Shown here: positions 38,042-49,951 of the stretch, piece after piece
Position numbering within the stretch: the first letter of the stretch is position 1
How the letters are laid out: the number at the start of each line of letters is the position of its first letter
Assembly (NCBI GenBank): GCA_002633005.1
Contig: NMRA01000378.1
Coordinates: 162,013 to 226,012, forward strand
Direction of reading: 5' to 3'
Origin: Phoronis australis
Lineage: Eukaryota; Phoronida; Phoronidae
DNA: 64,000 nucleotides
Notes under the pieces: model-generated
Told to the model about the DNA's origin: nothing
The model's input: only the letters and a program-made list of their open reading frames with translations
Databases searched by the model: none
Made by a program: the position numbers and the translations under genes

Positions 38042-41000
38042 ATGAGAGCAGTTGTGCAAAGAGTTATGAAGGCCAGTGTTTCAGGTAGACTCGATATGGC
38101 GATATGACACATGATGGCCTTCCTTATTCATTGATTGATAAGGCTGACAATCGGGCCAACAGAGGCGATGGTCATTGCCTATCACTGGTGATGATATGGG
38201 TAACTTTCGATGTATGTTAACTGGCGATAACTTTTGAATGGAAATATACTGACAACCATGATTTACCTGTCAATGATCTTTAGGCTTCCTAATATTTAAC
38301 TGAATTCAGACAGAAGAGTGCCACCACCGACACCGGCACTATAAGGCGGCAGTAGAAATGAATTGAAAGGGTTGCCATCCTATACTATAGGCTCTCCATC
38401 GCTGGAACCCTTTCGACACATTATGACGTCATATCCCCTTTTGCGAGCAGTGTAAAAATGGCCAGTTGGCGATTTAGGCAACTATGCATTTTGGCAGATT
38501 TGGGCAACTGAATGAAAGGTAACTGTTGGACAATAGCTGGTGGGAAACCTGATCAAAATTGATTTGAGAACCAGTGACTTAACGACTGACTAATGGGCGT
38601 TCAAGGACAAAGATATCATGCGCCTAGTCTGCCGTCTCGCCAGCTTCCTTCGCTTCAGCATCTTCATCCATGTCAAACACGTTCTAGGATTTCCCAACTT
38701 CATCACTGATTGACTCTCTCCAGGCGTAATTCAGTGAAAGTAACTGGTTCTCAAATCAGGACCCATGTATCCTACCAAGTTGCACATCAACGACCTCCTA
38801 AGGTGTCCCTCTATATTCAAAAGCTACCTATGGCAATGTGATTTTCATACTTTAATCAGTGTGAGACATAATTCGTCAAAAAGCTGGAGGCCCTATGGAA
38901 TAGCCACTGTCTCTACTGCAGCCTGTTGAGACATTGGTACTGTCTATCCTTTACCAGTGTGGATAGTCGATAGTGTATTACCTTCAATGATAATACCTAA
39001 CCTACAGTGAATACTTAGGCTAGCTACTGCCATGTCCTAGTAAAGACTTTTCTTCCTACACCCTTGCCATTGGCCTTGTTTTATCAACAATGACTAAGAA
39101 GTCTATTCCCTGCATACTCTAGTAATGCTATTTCCCTCACTCAACATTCAGCCAAAATGTCTTTACTCGAACACTACGTTATTGCGGGCTCACTAACTAC
39201 TGTGCATCAATATGTTTTTGGCAATGCACAAGACCACATGCATCATCTGTTTGGAAAGATTTATAATATTAATAATAAATCGTTCCAACTAATTGTGCTG
39301 CACAAGATAACTGCAGTTCCAGTGAAAACCACAATATAGCCTACTAAATAGTTATCATTGCTTACATGGTTATGAATAATGCTGGACACGCCATTTTTAT
39401 CAAGTTTATCCCGTGTCACTTTAAAGATTTCCCACCATGACTCTGTGTCTCAAAAATAATTTTATTAATACATGTTAAGAGATTTAATATACTTAAGTTT
39501 ACCTGTTGCTAAGAAACAAATCAAAACTTAAAAAAATATATTTTCGTGTTATCGGCGTTGGAGGACCATCTCGGAACACTGTCTCCACCATTGTTGTTCT
39601 TACCAGTACGATACTGAGGAATTGTGAAGAAAGTCCATGGAGAGCCACCTTTTTCAGACATGAAAAGGTGCACTTGTGGGGCTGTAGTATAACAGCAACT
39701 TGACTTGAAAACGTCTCTGTGTTCAAACTTCCTAAATACGTGAAAGTTGCACAGGAATGCCATCTGTTTGTGCGCTGCACAAGAGTGTGGAATGTCAGCG
39801 TGGAACATGCGATTCATTCGAGAGCCACAATTTGTTTCAACCAAACATAAAAACGACATTACGATGACAGAATTGCCTCCTTGTAAATGAATTTGCAAAT
39901 TTTATAAATAACGAGAAACTGCTTCCATTCTAGGGCGAGTGATGCCAGGCCCAGATTGAATGCTACAACACATAGAGTTATGTATTGTGTGTAGACCATG
40001 GGCTCATTCCATCATGGCAATAGTGAATACGAGTGACCCAGGTTTACTTTGGCCTTTGTCAGTGTCCATTTTGTGAAAATTGACCACCCATTGTTTCAGT
40101 TTGTTGTAACTCACATATGTCTGCAGCTTTTCTTGTGCAAGTGGGTCGAGTTCATTTGGCTTCAAAGCTGAGGAAAGTTTGCTAAGTGGAAATTCAAATC
40201 AAATTCATTTTCCGATTTTTCAAGTAGTTGAGTGATGCCCGTATCCTCTCTCTTCTCTCTCTGCATAATAATTGACCAATCACAAGCTTCGCGTCCTTGC
40301 GTAATGTCAACAAACACAATAAGTTTTACCTAGCAATGTGTTGGTTGTTGGGTAAAATGGCAGCTTGGAAATGATGGTGTGTCAAGAAGGCTGAATTCTG
40401 ATTGGTCATTTAAGCCGTCACTCATAATCCTGGCGATAGGTCAATTGTCCAGTTCTTGCTCTAAATCGTCCTCGTCTTCTGATCTCCTGTGTTCCGCCAT
40501 TGCAATTAATTATCATGTGACCAAACGCCTTCCACCCATTACATTATTTGGCGGGAAACTTGTAAATGACTAATTTTTCTACAAAATTAAAAAAAATGCG
40601 ACTATTAGCATAAAAAGTGCCTATTTGGTTAGATTTTATGGTTTTCATTTCATATTAGCTAAATGAAACCTCAAAAACTAAGAAAACGCATGGTGGGAAC
40701 TCTTGAACTACTGCGATATTGTTTGTCATTCTATGCTTTAATCCTTGCATCCAAATTTGAGCCATTGCAGTACAGAGCCCGTTGGTGAAAAACAGTCTAA
40801 AAACCCTCAAGAGTATACTTCAGACTTTATTGGGGTTGGCTGGCCCAGGAATTGTGAATTGGAAAATGGTGCATGTAGGCATTGCCTCCCATTTAGTGGG
40901 TGATGGAATTGAAATTCTATCATCGTAAGGAATATTAATAAAATCAAATAGATGTTGGGATGCCGTGCCGTTACCGACGAATAAAATATGAAATAGTAAA

Positions 41001-44000
41001 ACTAGTAAAACTAAAACGACGAGCATCGGTACTAAAGTATATTATAATATCCCCATGTTTCCAGTGATGTGCTCTTTGTCAAGGGTGTGACATATGTCAC
41101 TATGTGGTCTCCTGTGCCATTTTATTTTAGATCCATCTACATGTACTCAGCAGTCTGTAGCACACCCTTGACAAAGAGCGCATCGCTCGAAATGTGGGGA
41201 TATTTTGATATATTTTAGTAGCAATGCTCGTCGTTTTAGTTTTACTAGTTTTACTATTTTATAAGGATATTGTTATGAGAGCAATTTTATCAGTGTGTAG
41301 GCCTAATACAATTTTTGAAACTTAGCCATGCAGGTATACAGCGCATACCTGGAAGAGAGTTTATGAGAATAGTGAAAAGCCTAGCTTTTCAATTTTTGTA
41401 TCTAAGCCAGGTATATTAGTCAAAGTTGAAAGCAATTTTATGAAAGAGTGACAAGCCGATTCCAATTTTTGTATCCTAGATAGCTATACAGTGTGAAATG
41501 CAGACTGTATGCACAAACTTTCATACCTAGACCACTTTTCTAATTCAAATATTTTCAGTGGACGATGAGGTTATCAGCTCCATAGGCCGTGGAATTTGTG
41601 TTTTACTTGGTATCTCAAGAGATGACACCCATAAAGATATTGATTACATGTGAGTACAAAATAGATTTAGTAGAAACACTTCAAAGATGTTTCTTCTGTG
41701 TGGTCATTATTTATTATTTATTATTGATTTCTGCTGTTCTTGTATGGAAACATTTAAGTGGAACTTGCAGGCAAATTCTTTATCTTTGTGATTGCTTGGG
41801 TAAATTAGTTTGGAGCACAACATATAGATAGAGACGATGTGAATATCAAGTACATTGAAAATTGACAAATGTTTTTTTAAGAACAAGTTTTGTGTCGAAA
41901 ATTAATCCGCCGTAAAATCACTCAACTGTGTCCAGTAAGTATGGTGACGTGGTGTTGGGGAATAACAATGTATGATGCAGTGTATGTGAGCCAACAAGGT
42001 ATGTAAAGGTCACCTATTTGCAGATTCTTTTGTTTCACATTTACAAGTTGTGATTGAATACAACTGCACTTGTTAATCGTAAGTGATGTTCAAATAGCAT
42101 TTGTCGTTTAGTTCCTGCATTACGTTAGCATAGTTAAGAGCATGCAAATACATATTTAAGAGGTGTCTTCCCACAGAAAAGTTGATTTTCAAAACACAGT
42201 TTTAGGCTAATTTTTTTGGATTTGTTTTCCGTCCCATTTTGTTGTAGCCTTGATGTATGTGTGTAACTTTTGGATTTTTTTTGTCTTGATATCTTTTTTG
42301 CAACTTGCAAAAAGATGTTACTGAAATCACTGGTGCATTCCTTGAAGGCAACTTTCTTTTCTCCATGAAAAATTTATTAAAAGTGAGAAAGCCTAATTTC
42401 ATTTTGCTAGGTTGGCAAGCTATTATAGCCAAAAGTTGCCTGATCGCTATTCAATAGAAATATTTCCTTTTCTTTCTCAGGGTTCAAAAGATACTTAAAC
42501 TGAGAGTGTTTGAAGATGACCATGGATCAAGATGGAAAGTGGGAGTTGCAGATAAAAACTTGGAAATACTCTGTGTTAGTCAGGTAAAATGCATTGTTGC
42601 CTTGCTTGTGATATGAAAGACCAACCTTTGGTTTTAGGACATTTAATCAGAATACATGGCCGTCTGTTGCCAGGAAACAAGTCATATTCATTTACCTTTT
42701 TTCCAATTGATGGATACCAGGTGAATATAAACTAAGGTAAATAACTGCCCAATACTTTGAGACTGTTCTCTAAATTTGAATTGCTGAATTTCTCTGTTCT
42801 CTGAATGTAAACTGTCTTGGTGTTGACTTTTAGTTCACACTGACATGCACACTAAAAGGAAACAAGCCTGACTTTCACACTTCAATGGAACCCAACCAAT
42901 CACAGGCTATGTACGAAGACTTTCTACAACGTCTGAAGGCTGCCTACAAGCCTGAGCTCATCAAAGATGGACAATTCGGTGCTTACATGCAAGTGTCTAT
43001 TCAGAATGACGGCCCGGTGACAATGCAGATTGACAGTCCTGTTCATCTCAATAAGGTAATAAAATGCTGCTGCCTGTGACCCACAAAAGCTCAACTAAAC
43101 GCCCATTTCCTATTTCCATTAAAATCCATTCAAGTGAATTCTGGCTAAATTCTCCGCAACATCTTGGCAGGTGTTGCTCCACTAACTTTATTGAAATCGC
43201 GACGACATACTTGGGATCTAGGGTAATAAATAAACACTGATCACATAGATTTAATACTGGAACATTTGATTCCAACAAAAGCTTTGAAAAAACACCATTT
43301 TATCGTGGCAAAAGTTTGAATTAAGTGCCAAATTATTCTGGCAAGCTTGACATTTAATTTTGAAAACTACTGTTGCTTTTTGAATTTCTTAAATATTGTT
43401 TGATTGTTAACCCATGAAACTGGATTTTAGAAAATTGTGGTGGACAAAAATGTAAAAGATATATCTGCATGCTCCTAACTATGCTAATGTATAGCAGGAA
43501 CTAAACAACAATGCTATTTGAACATCATATGCACTAAACAAAATGCAGCTGTATTCATTGACAACCTGTAAATACAAATATAAAATTCTGCATATAGTGA
43601 CCTTTGCACTAATGGCGTACCTGGCAGGCTCCCATGGCCCGAATCATGAAGTTTTATTCCCCAGCACCATGTCACGATACTTAGGGGACACGGCTCAGTG
43701 ATTTGCAGCCAATCATTTTTGAACATTTGGCGACTTCCACACTTCTTCATATTCACATCACCGCCATATGTTGTTTTTCTAACTAATTTGGCCAAGTAAT
43801 CACAGAGATATATAACTAGCCTGCAATTTCCTCTTGCAGGCCAAAATGCAGACTTCGAGCATTGAAGTTTTGTACAGTATACATTTATTTTTGCATTGAA
43901 ACCTTGGTTCAACCAATCAAACACTACAATGTGTTGTGTTTAGAGAAGTTGCTCCTTGAAAATCTCAGGTGTTGAATTTTGTATAACTCATGTTTCACTC

Positions 44001-44282
44001 CTCTCGCAAGTACATGTGCATACATGTATTACTCCTGATTGTAAAACAGCTGATATGGCATATTTCTCGTCACCATGCAGGCTTGTTGGTTGGTTTCCAC
44101 CTTAGTGGACAGTTTTATTGGGTTGTATTGCTTTTGTAAATATTTGGTGTTTATTTCATATTTGTCTTGTCTCATTTCAGAATGACAAAGTGAAAAAGAA
44201 AGCAAATAGCGAAGACAAGAATAGCAGTGACAGCAAGCCAGATAAAGTGTGTGCAGAAGTTGAAGACAAACTTGTGCTGTAA
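38042..44282 (+). CDS. DTD1: D-aminoacyl-tRNA deacylase 1
   Basis: Five exons give an intact 186-residue protein: 38042-38084 (starts MRAVVQRVMKASVS), 41559-41649, 42481-42583, 42834-43055 and 44181-44282 (ends KLVL, stop). All introns are GT-AG and the phases agree. DTD removes D-amino acids and glycine mischarged on tRNA, acting as a cytosolic homodimer with an RNA-based active site. Both family motifs are present. SQFTL is split by intron 3 (SQ | FTL). NDGPVT is the Gly-Pro motif contributed across the dimer for chiral proofreading. GRGICVLLGIS and the KDGQFGAYMQV-type segment are also standard. The last exon is a short hydrophilic, lysine- and serine-rich tail, as in animal DTD1. Human DTD1 is slightly longer (209 residues), mostly in the tail. 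ATG at 38042 is chosen because it opens directly into the conserved VVQRV strand. Introns carry a hairpin element and a pair of inverted repeats. Confidence 0.95.
40990..41259. mobile_element. Long hairpin element in DTD1 intron 1
   Basis: The left arm 40990-41090 (AAATAGTAAAACTAGTAAAA to CTCTTTGTCAAGGGTGTG) is the reverse complement of the right arm 41158-41259 with about 10 mismatches, leaving a loop of about 67 bp. Both arms contain the internal direct repeat AGTAAAACT and the word ACGACGAGCA. It resembles a fold-back MITE. Because it is on the transcribed strand of DTD1, the pre-mRNA would form a roughly 100-bp double-stranded stem. Confidence 0.85.
41766..43836. repeat. Inverted 0.4-kb repeats flanking DTD1 exons 3-4
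   Basis: About 41766-42160 in intron 2 matches the reverse complement of about 43450-43836 in intron 4. Shared segments, in order, include CTTTGTGATTGCTTGG versus CTCTGTGATTACTTGG; AACATAT followed by GATGTGAATAT; GTGTCC(A/C) then TAAGTAT(G/C)GTGAC; and GATGTTCAAATAGCATT with TTTAGTTCCTGC. The pair is diverged (roughly a quarter of positions plus indels), so these are two old insertions of one dispersed repeat family in opposite orientation. They bracket exons 3 and 4. Confidence 0.75.
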
Positions 44283-47013
44283 CGTTTGTTGAGATTTAGT
44301 TTAAATGAGGCATTACTTAAAATGTGAATCTTGATTGGGGCATTACTTTTTTTCACCAACATGCAAATCTGGGGATAAAAGAGCACTGTGTGTAGTGGAG
44401 AAGTCTTGACATAACCAATTCCATCCTTTTTGGTTGCAGCGAGCTGTTCACAGCCTGCTGCTCAAACTATGACTGTGTGCAAACAACCAGTCTTTTGATA
44501 GATCTGGTTGTTTCAGCTAGATTCATTTTGTTTGTATCGTTACAAGTAGTCTATATGTCCCCTCATAAACCTGCATAATCTGACCCTCAGTGCAGTTATG
44601 GTCAGTAAATAGAAGTTAGTATTGTTTCTGTGAAGTAATCATGGACAAATCGTAAATTTGTCATAAGCTATTTGACGCACACAAATATGCATATTTGTGT
44701 GCATACCAAAGCCATCTGTCTGGCATCTGTCTTAAGTTTGTATTTCCAAGCTGCTTAAGAGATGTACAGGTTATCTGGTGGGCACCCGTGATGTGTTATT
44801 TTTATTTATTATAGTGAGAAAGATGCGTGAACATGCGTTATGGTACACGTGAAAGAGAGAAAATACATCCTAACTGGTCTTTACATACCTAATGCACATT
44901 CCAGTCAGTGACACAGTGCAAGGTATTTCTTTGGCAACACTGTGCTTTACTACTAACACAACAATAGGCTCTGCATGTCTGAGTGGAGGACTAAGAAATT
45001 GGATTAACACAAAAGTTGTTCGAGCAATTAACCACAGCATTGATTGTACCTGATAAAAAACAAAGTGAACATTCATTTTGTCTTGAACTTCGATTTCATA
45101 GTTTAGAACCAGTAATCCATACAAGACAACATTTGCTGCAACTTTTGTAGTCCAGAAAAAGCTGCTAAGTTTAGAACAAACCATTTTGTACTGTGTGACT
45201 ATCCAATTCGCAATTAACAGTGCAATACTCAGTAACTAAGCTGGCAACTTTACTAAAACTGTGTTTCCCATTCATTATATTTAGTGATTCTAGGACCTCG
45301 CTCTAATTCAAGACTTCGAGAGATATTGCTGTGTATTTTAAATGAGAACACGTGATTTAGGATAATTTTAGAGAGGTAATTGATGCTGAACTCTACCCTA
45401 CCTTGCTATTGTTTTTTATCTTCTTTGTGAGAGCCACAGGCAAAAGAAGGCACCCAAGGGGTATATGACCCCCTGTTCAGTTCAAAAAATCGTTCAACTC
45501 TGTCAGTAGTCAACGTAATTTTGGGTTCATATTGGAATGTCCCTGCAGGGTGCTAAAAACTTTATTCGCCACCAATTGCCAGAAATCTGCCCCCCCTCAG
45601 GCACCCTAAAGTTAAATATTTCTGACAGTGCGATCGTCAACAGTATAAAAAGACAAACATTCACGGTCAATAGAAAACTATTCATGAGAGACAATTTTAT
45701 TAAAGTCTCATTCATGACAGACAAAAAGTTCACAAAATTCAACAGAAATAACGGTCTCGATTTCATAACAAACATACTGAATGACTGACTGTGCCATAGC
45801 AAGGAGTGGTCAGGGGTAAGGGGCAAGGTGCTCGCTATGCCACTGAACTGACTACTGTCATTGCACATCAATTCCAATCTAGGATTAACTATGACAAAAG
45901 ATATAATATATGGTGAGCACGGTCATTTTTAAAGTAAACCTCCAATTGTGATAAAAAACAAGCCACCATTACCACATCCATGTCTCTGTCCCTCTTTCAC
46001 TCGCATAGCTGCTTTTCATTCTCTACGGCCATCATTCCACCCTCGGCTACTACGACCCATTTTGCCCCCGACTCGACCACCACAATTTCACAATAGGCCA
46101 GCATCTTCTTCTGCCTCAGCAACTGACAAACTTTGCTTCTGGCCACCATCCACTCTGCAATAGGCCACCACTTATTTCTGTCCTGGCCACTGCCAAATTT
46201 TGCCCAGGTCGCCACTTATCTAACCAATCCTCAGCCACTGTCACTCATCTAATTTTCACTCAGCCACTATAGATTTCGGCCTTCTGATGCGTAGCGTACC
46301 CATTTGGTAAAAGTTTTATCTCACTCTCCTTTCGGCCATGAACTCTAACAACCAAAGACCAAGGCCCAGGCCACTATTCATTTGGCCCTCAGCAGTCAGC
46401 CATTCAGCCCCTGTCCAACATCCATACTGACTTGAACTCTTCCCATCTGCCACTCATTCTCTTTCAGTTGCCACCCACTTGTTTGGATTCATCCAAACAC
46501 TCATGATGTCTACACTTATAACTGTTTCAAACAGATCACTAGTTGATAAAATGACACCAATACCTAAGAATGGGCACATCTTGTGATTCTTCATAACAAA
46601 ATATTCAAACTAATAACTAAACTTCAACTTTAGTGTTCTCCACTCTCAAGCACAACTGCAGACATGTGACAATGTGTTTACATCCACTTATAGCTTTCCT
46701 GCACATTTGGTTAAAAAAAACTTTCATAAATGTTTCCTATAAGATAATACAACTTGAGCTGAGCTGTAGACATTGTCCCCTTTATCGTTGCAAGTTTTTT
46801 GTAAATCCTGTCATTGATCGATCCGAGTGAAACAAATGAACAATCTGTAACTGCTAGAAACCAGCTGCCGAACGTCATTAACCAAGTCATGAATCTCGGC
46901 AGCTAAACATGACAGAAATCACTAATTTTGAGAGCTTTGTTTATCTTTGACTGGTTGTTATGCTAAAAAGCTAGGCTAAACGTTGAGCTCATTTACCACT
47001 TCATTCAGTAAAT
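44283..47013. other. 3' flank of DTD1; GGCCAC-rich tract
   Basis: No coding segment recognised. About 45960-46500 is strongly pyrimidine-rich on the plus strand, with at least a dozen GCCAC or GCCACC words at irregular spacing. It looks like a degenerate minisatellite or a skewed low-complexity tract. The frames read across it are not convincing. The 83-residue frame at 45537-45788 has no recognisable domain. Confidence 0.5.
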
Positions 47014-47502
47014 CTACGACATAACATGTTCAGCAGAAACAGCATCGTCATCATCAACATTTTCAGGAGAGCTTAAACGCATTGCTGCAGACAACCGTGA
47101 AAATGCAACAATCTGCGATACTCTTAACCAATCATCACAGGTAAACGCTTTCCCAGTGGAGTCCCGTAACGTTTTCATTATTTCGGCGACTTCCGAGGGT
47201 GAACGTTTTTTACCCGACTTGTCTCCTTCATCGAATATGTTCGTCTGAAAGTTCTTAACCTTTATTGAAAATCTTGTTGACCTTTTACCTTTTTTCAGTG
47301 CCCACCCCATTGCTTCAGCATTCGTCGCATCCACACTGTACTCTGAGGCTCCCTTAAATGGTGCTCCGGTTCTTGCATCTGAAAATATTTCTGACCACTG
47401 TCGTGCGATGTGGTTGTACATGGTTTCCCTCTGTAAATACTTGAAGTAGTTACCCACATACAAATGATGACCTAGTTCTGCGCCTGTAGCAAAGAATTTC
47501 AA
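47014..47502 (-). CDS. Uncharacterised metazoan protein, C-terminal exon
   Basis: A 162-residue open frame on the minus strand, probably an internal or last exon because a good acceptor (CTTTGCTACAG) lies just inside the apparent start. The C-terminal half reads GWALKKGKRSTRFSIKVKNF, then FDEGDKSGKKRSPSEVAEIM, then FTCDDWLRVSQIVAFSRLSA. I know this layout (GxALK...RF, F..GE.TG.K..P..V...M, F....WL...QI..FFSRL) as the C-terminus of many unnamed cnidarian, mollusc and other invertebrate proteins, some with zinc fingers or transposon-like contexts. The function is unknown. One of the usual two phenylalanines before SRL is missing. The tail is acidic (DDDD). Upstream exons may lie in or beyond the assembly gap. 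Confidence 0.55.
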   Translation of the reverse strand: MKFFATGAELGHHLYVGNYFKYLQRETMYNHIARQWSEIFSDARTGAPFKGASEYSVDATNAEAMGWALKKGKRSTRFSIKVKNFQTNIFDEGDKSGKKRSPSEVAEIMKTLRDSTGKAFTCDDWLRVSQIVAFSRLSAAMRLSSPENVDDDDAVSAEHVMS

Positions 47503-48140
47503 GCGACCATGGTGGTTGCATGGAAGCCTTTGTTAAGGCTCTTAAAACTGCCAAACTCAACAGTTGGTGTTGAAAATTCGCCATGTCTAGAGACGTTAGT
47601 GGATTTCAGAGACATGGGTTTTCCCATTTTCTTGGATGGAATAGTGGAAATTTGTGAATGTGCTTATACCAGGAACTGAGTATTTCGGAAAAGACTGGTG
47701 CATTTGCTGAACATGCAGACGCGTAACATCCCTTCACACCGCCACTGGAATCTTATGCTCCTTTCAAATCCAGAAAGTTTCTGATATTGTAGCCTTCGGC
47801 TACAGAGTACTTCGCATGTTGTCTGAGTGGAGTAATCTTGCGATTACAGAGATCCTTTTCCTTTTGACTTTCACTAAAGTCGTATCTCGAAACAGAAATG
47901 CCGGTGTGACAAGGCTGCTACGTTAAGGAGGAGATGAGCAAAGTGTTAACATCCAGCATTATCTGAGCGTAGAAAGGCCTCGGCGTTCTCAACTTCAGCT
48001 TTCTTCACAAAACATCTAGTATGATGCAGCAAACTGTGCTGTTCTTGTTTCCATGTATCAAGAGTGTGCACATTGGTACGTACCTATGACATGAACAAAA
48101 AGCTTGTTTAGGTTAAGACACCATGCTACATATAACTGCA
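47503..48140. other. Non-coding, no gene recognised
   Basis: Probably intron of the gene whose exon lies at 47014-47502. I see no further exon here. Confidence 0.4.
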
Positions 48141-48391
48141 AGTTAAGAAAAATAATAAATGCACACGAAAACTGTAAAGTGTCAAATTATGCAGTGGCCT
48201 CTGCTAGCGAAGTCAGGATTCTGACTGTGCATGTCCTTTCTTTAGTAGTCCTTGGGAAGAGCCAAAATAAATTCCAGCAGCTTTTACTACTGCTCTGCCA
48301 CTTAGTAGCAACCGAGCTCTCTTTTCGCCAAAGTGCAAGTTAAGGAAAATAATAAATGCACACGAAAACTGTAAAGTTCTCATATGAAATC
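48141..48391. repeat. Direct repeat at the left gap edge
   Basis: A segment of about 42 bp (AAGTTAAG, AAAATAATAAATGCACACGA, AAACTGTAAAGT) at about 48139-48181 recurs almost exactly at about 48335-48377, 196 bp away, and the second copy runs into the gap. A tandem array with a unit near 196 bp would explain why assembly failed here. Confidence 0.7.
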
Positions 48392-48919
48392 NNNNNNNNN
48401 NNNNNNNNNNNNNNNNNNNNNNNNNNNNNNNNNNNNNNNNNNNNNNNNNNNNNNNNNNNNNNNNNNNNNNNNNNNNNNNNNNNNNNNNNNNNNNNNNNNN
48501 NNNNNNNNNNNNNNNNNNNNNNNNNNNNNNNNNNNNNNNNNNNNNNNNNNNNNNNNNNNNNNNNNNNNNNNNNNNNNNNNNNNNNNNNNNNNNNNNNNNN
48601 NNNNNNNNNNNNNNNNNNNNNNNNNNNNNNNNNNNNNNNNNNNNNNNNNNNNNNNNNNNNNNNNNNNNNNNNNNNNNNNNNNNNNNNNNNNNNNNNNNNN
48701 NNNNNNNNNNNNNNNNNNNNNNNNNNNNNNNNNNNNNNNNNNNNNNNNNNNNNNNNNNNNNNNNNNNNNNNNNNNNNNNNNNNNNNNNNNNNNNNNNNNN
48801 NNNNNNNNNNNNNNNNNNNNNNNNNNNNNNNNNNNNNNNNNNNNNNNNNNNNNNNNNNNNNNNNNNNNNNNNNNNNNNNNNNNNNNNNNNNNNNNNNNNN
48901 NNNNNNNNNNNNNNNNNNN
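48392..48919. other. Assembly gap, 528 unknown bases
   Basis: A continuous run of N. Long open frames reported through it are artefacts. Confidence 1.
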
Positions 48920-49249
48920 GGGGCACCATAGGAGATGTTCCATTCTACAATCAAAGTCAGCCGTGTTCATCTAAATGGCAACATCTCTGTACAGCTTACG
49001 TAAGGAAGTGGAAAGGTGTGGTCATCTCCATAATTGAAACATACTGCGAAATTTCATTCAGTCAAGGAACTTGCCAGATATAGAGTCTAAAATAAAGTGG
49101 TAGTCAAATACATCCAAAATTTCTCTTGTGTCATCCCATCTGTAAAATCTGACATTCACTAAGGATTTGGAGATGCAACAGCGAATGTCAGACAAAAAGA
49201 TGCGGATGACAGCTGTCACGTTTTCCCCCGTGTGTGGGTGGGTGCTGGT

Positions 49250-49951
49250 TGTTACAGGCCGGTGCTAATAGCTTTCGGTGCGACGATTGACTGAAGACTG
49301 GTTCGAGTTAATCCTTTATTAATCCCGACCGTACGTTCACAAGCCTACTCGAACAAAACGTCCAGCGTAATGTCTGTTTATGCTCCAGCCAGTGCTGCGA
49401 AACCTTGACTTGTGATGAACTTCTGAGACACGTTAAGCAACTGTTACACTCGTCGATTCAATAACCTGCCGTCTCTATAGCTTGCTCTCTATTGACTATC
49501 GCTGTAACTGCTGATTCTCTTCACTGCAACTCAACTGTAATTCTCCTGATTAACTTTCTTGAACTGCTGGTTATCTGACTAACACAAACCCGTGCTTGTG
49601 TATTTATAGCCCAATGTGTTGTTCTGGAACTTTACATCAATTCAGGCACATTCTAGAACTTTCCTGAATCTACCAAACCATTCTACAAACATGTACTAGT
49701 CTCTAGAATGTTCTAGACTGCATTAATCACTGTCATGCTAGAAAGTTCCACACTGTACTGCAGTAAACAAATTACATCATTACTACTGAACTCAGTCTAC
49801 AAGAAAGTTCCATACTATTCTGTAGTAAACAAATTACATCATCATTGTACTTACATGTAACTCAGGGGTCATGCCAATCAAGCTGAATAACAAAACAAAA
49901 CAAAACAAAACAATTTAACAACTAATAATACTGTCAGACTATATTCTGACA
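49250..49951 (-). mobile_element. LTR-like block with promoter and poly(A) signals
   Basis: Read on the minus strand, the block starts TGTCAGAATATAGTCTGACA (itself a palindrome) and ends GGCCTGTAACA, so it has TG...CA ends over about 700 bp. In order it contains a cluster of heat-shock elements, a TATA box CTATAAATAC (49601-49609), and a poly(A) signal AATAAA (49315-49320) about 70 bp before the end. That is the U3-R-U5 order of an LTR. No matching second LTR, target duplication or clear primer-binding site is visible; the internal side would run toward the gap. The family is undetermined, and a host heat-shock promoter captured by an element is the alternative. Confidence 0.5.
49601..49811 (-). 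promoter_or_regulatory. Heat-shock-element cluster with TATA box
   Basis: TTCTAGAACTTTC (49651-49663) is a perfect three-unit heat-shock element (TTCnnGAAnnTTC). TTCTGGAACTTTA at about 49622 matches except in its third unit. GAATGTTCTAGA at about 49707 is a three-unit site with one mismatch. Two further GAAAGTTCC dimers lie at about 49741 and 49803. All are upstream, in the minus-strand sense, of the TATA box at 49601-49609, the nearest being within about 15 bp. The arrangement matches heat-shock gene promoters. Activity is inferred. Confidence 0.6.

Noticed and set aside
40820-41026. 68-residue minus frame with a hydrophobic start (VLVLLVLLFHILFV)
   Set aside because: The leucine/valine run is the translation of the hairpin arm (AGTAAAACT repeats), not a signal peptide.
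48213-48974. Long open frames on both strands spanning the N run
   Set aside because: They consist of unknown bases; only a few real residues lie at each edge.
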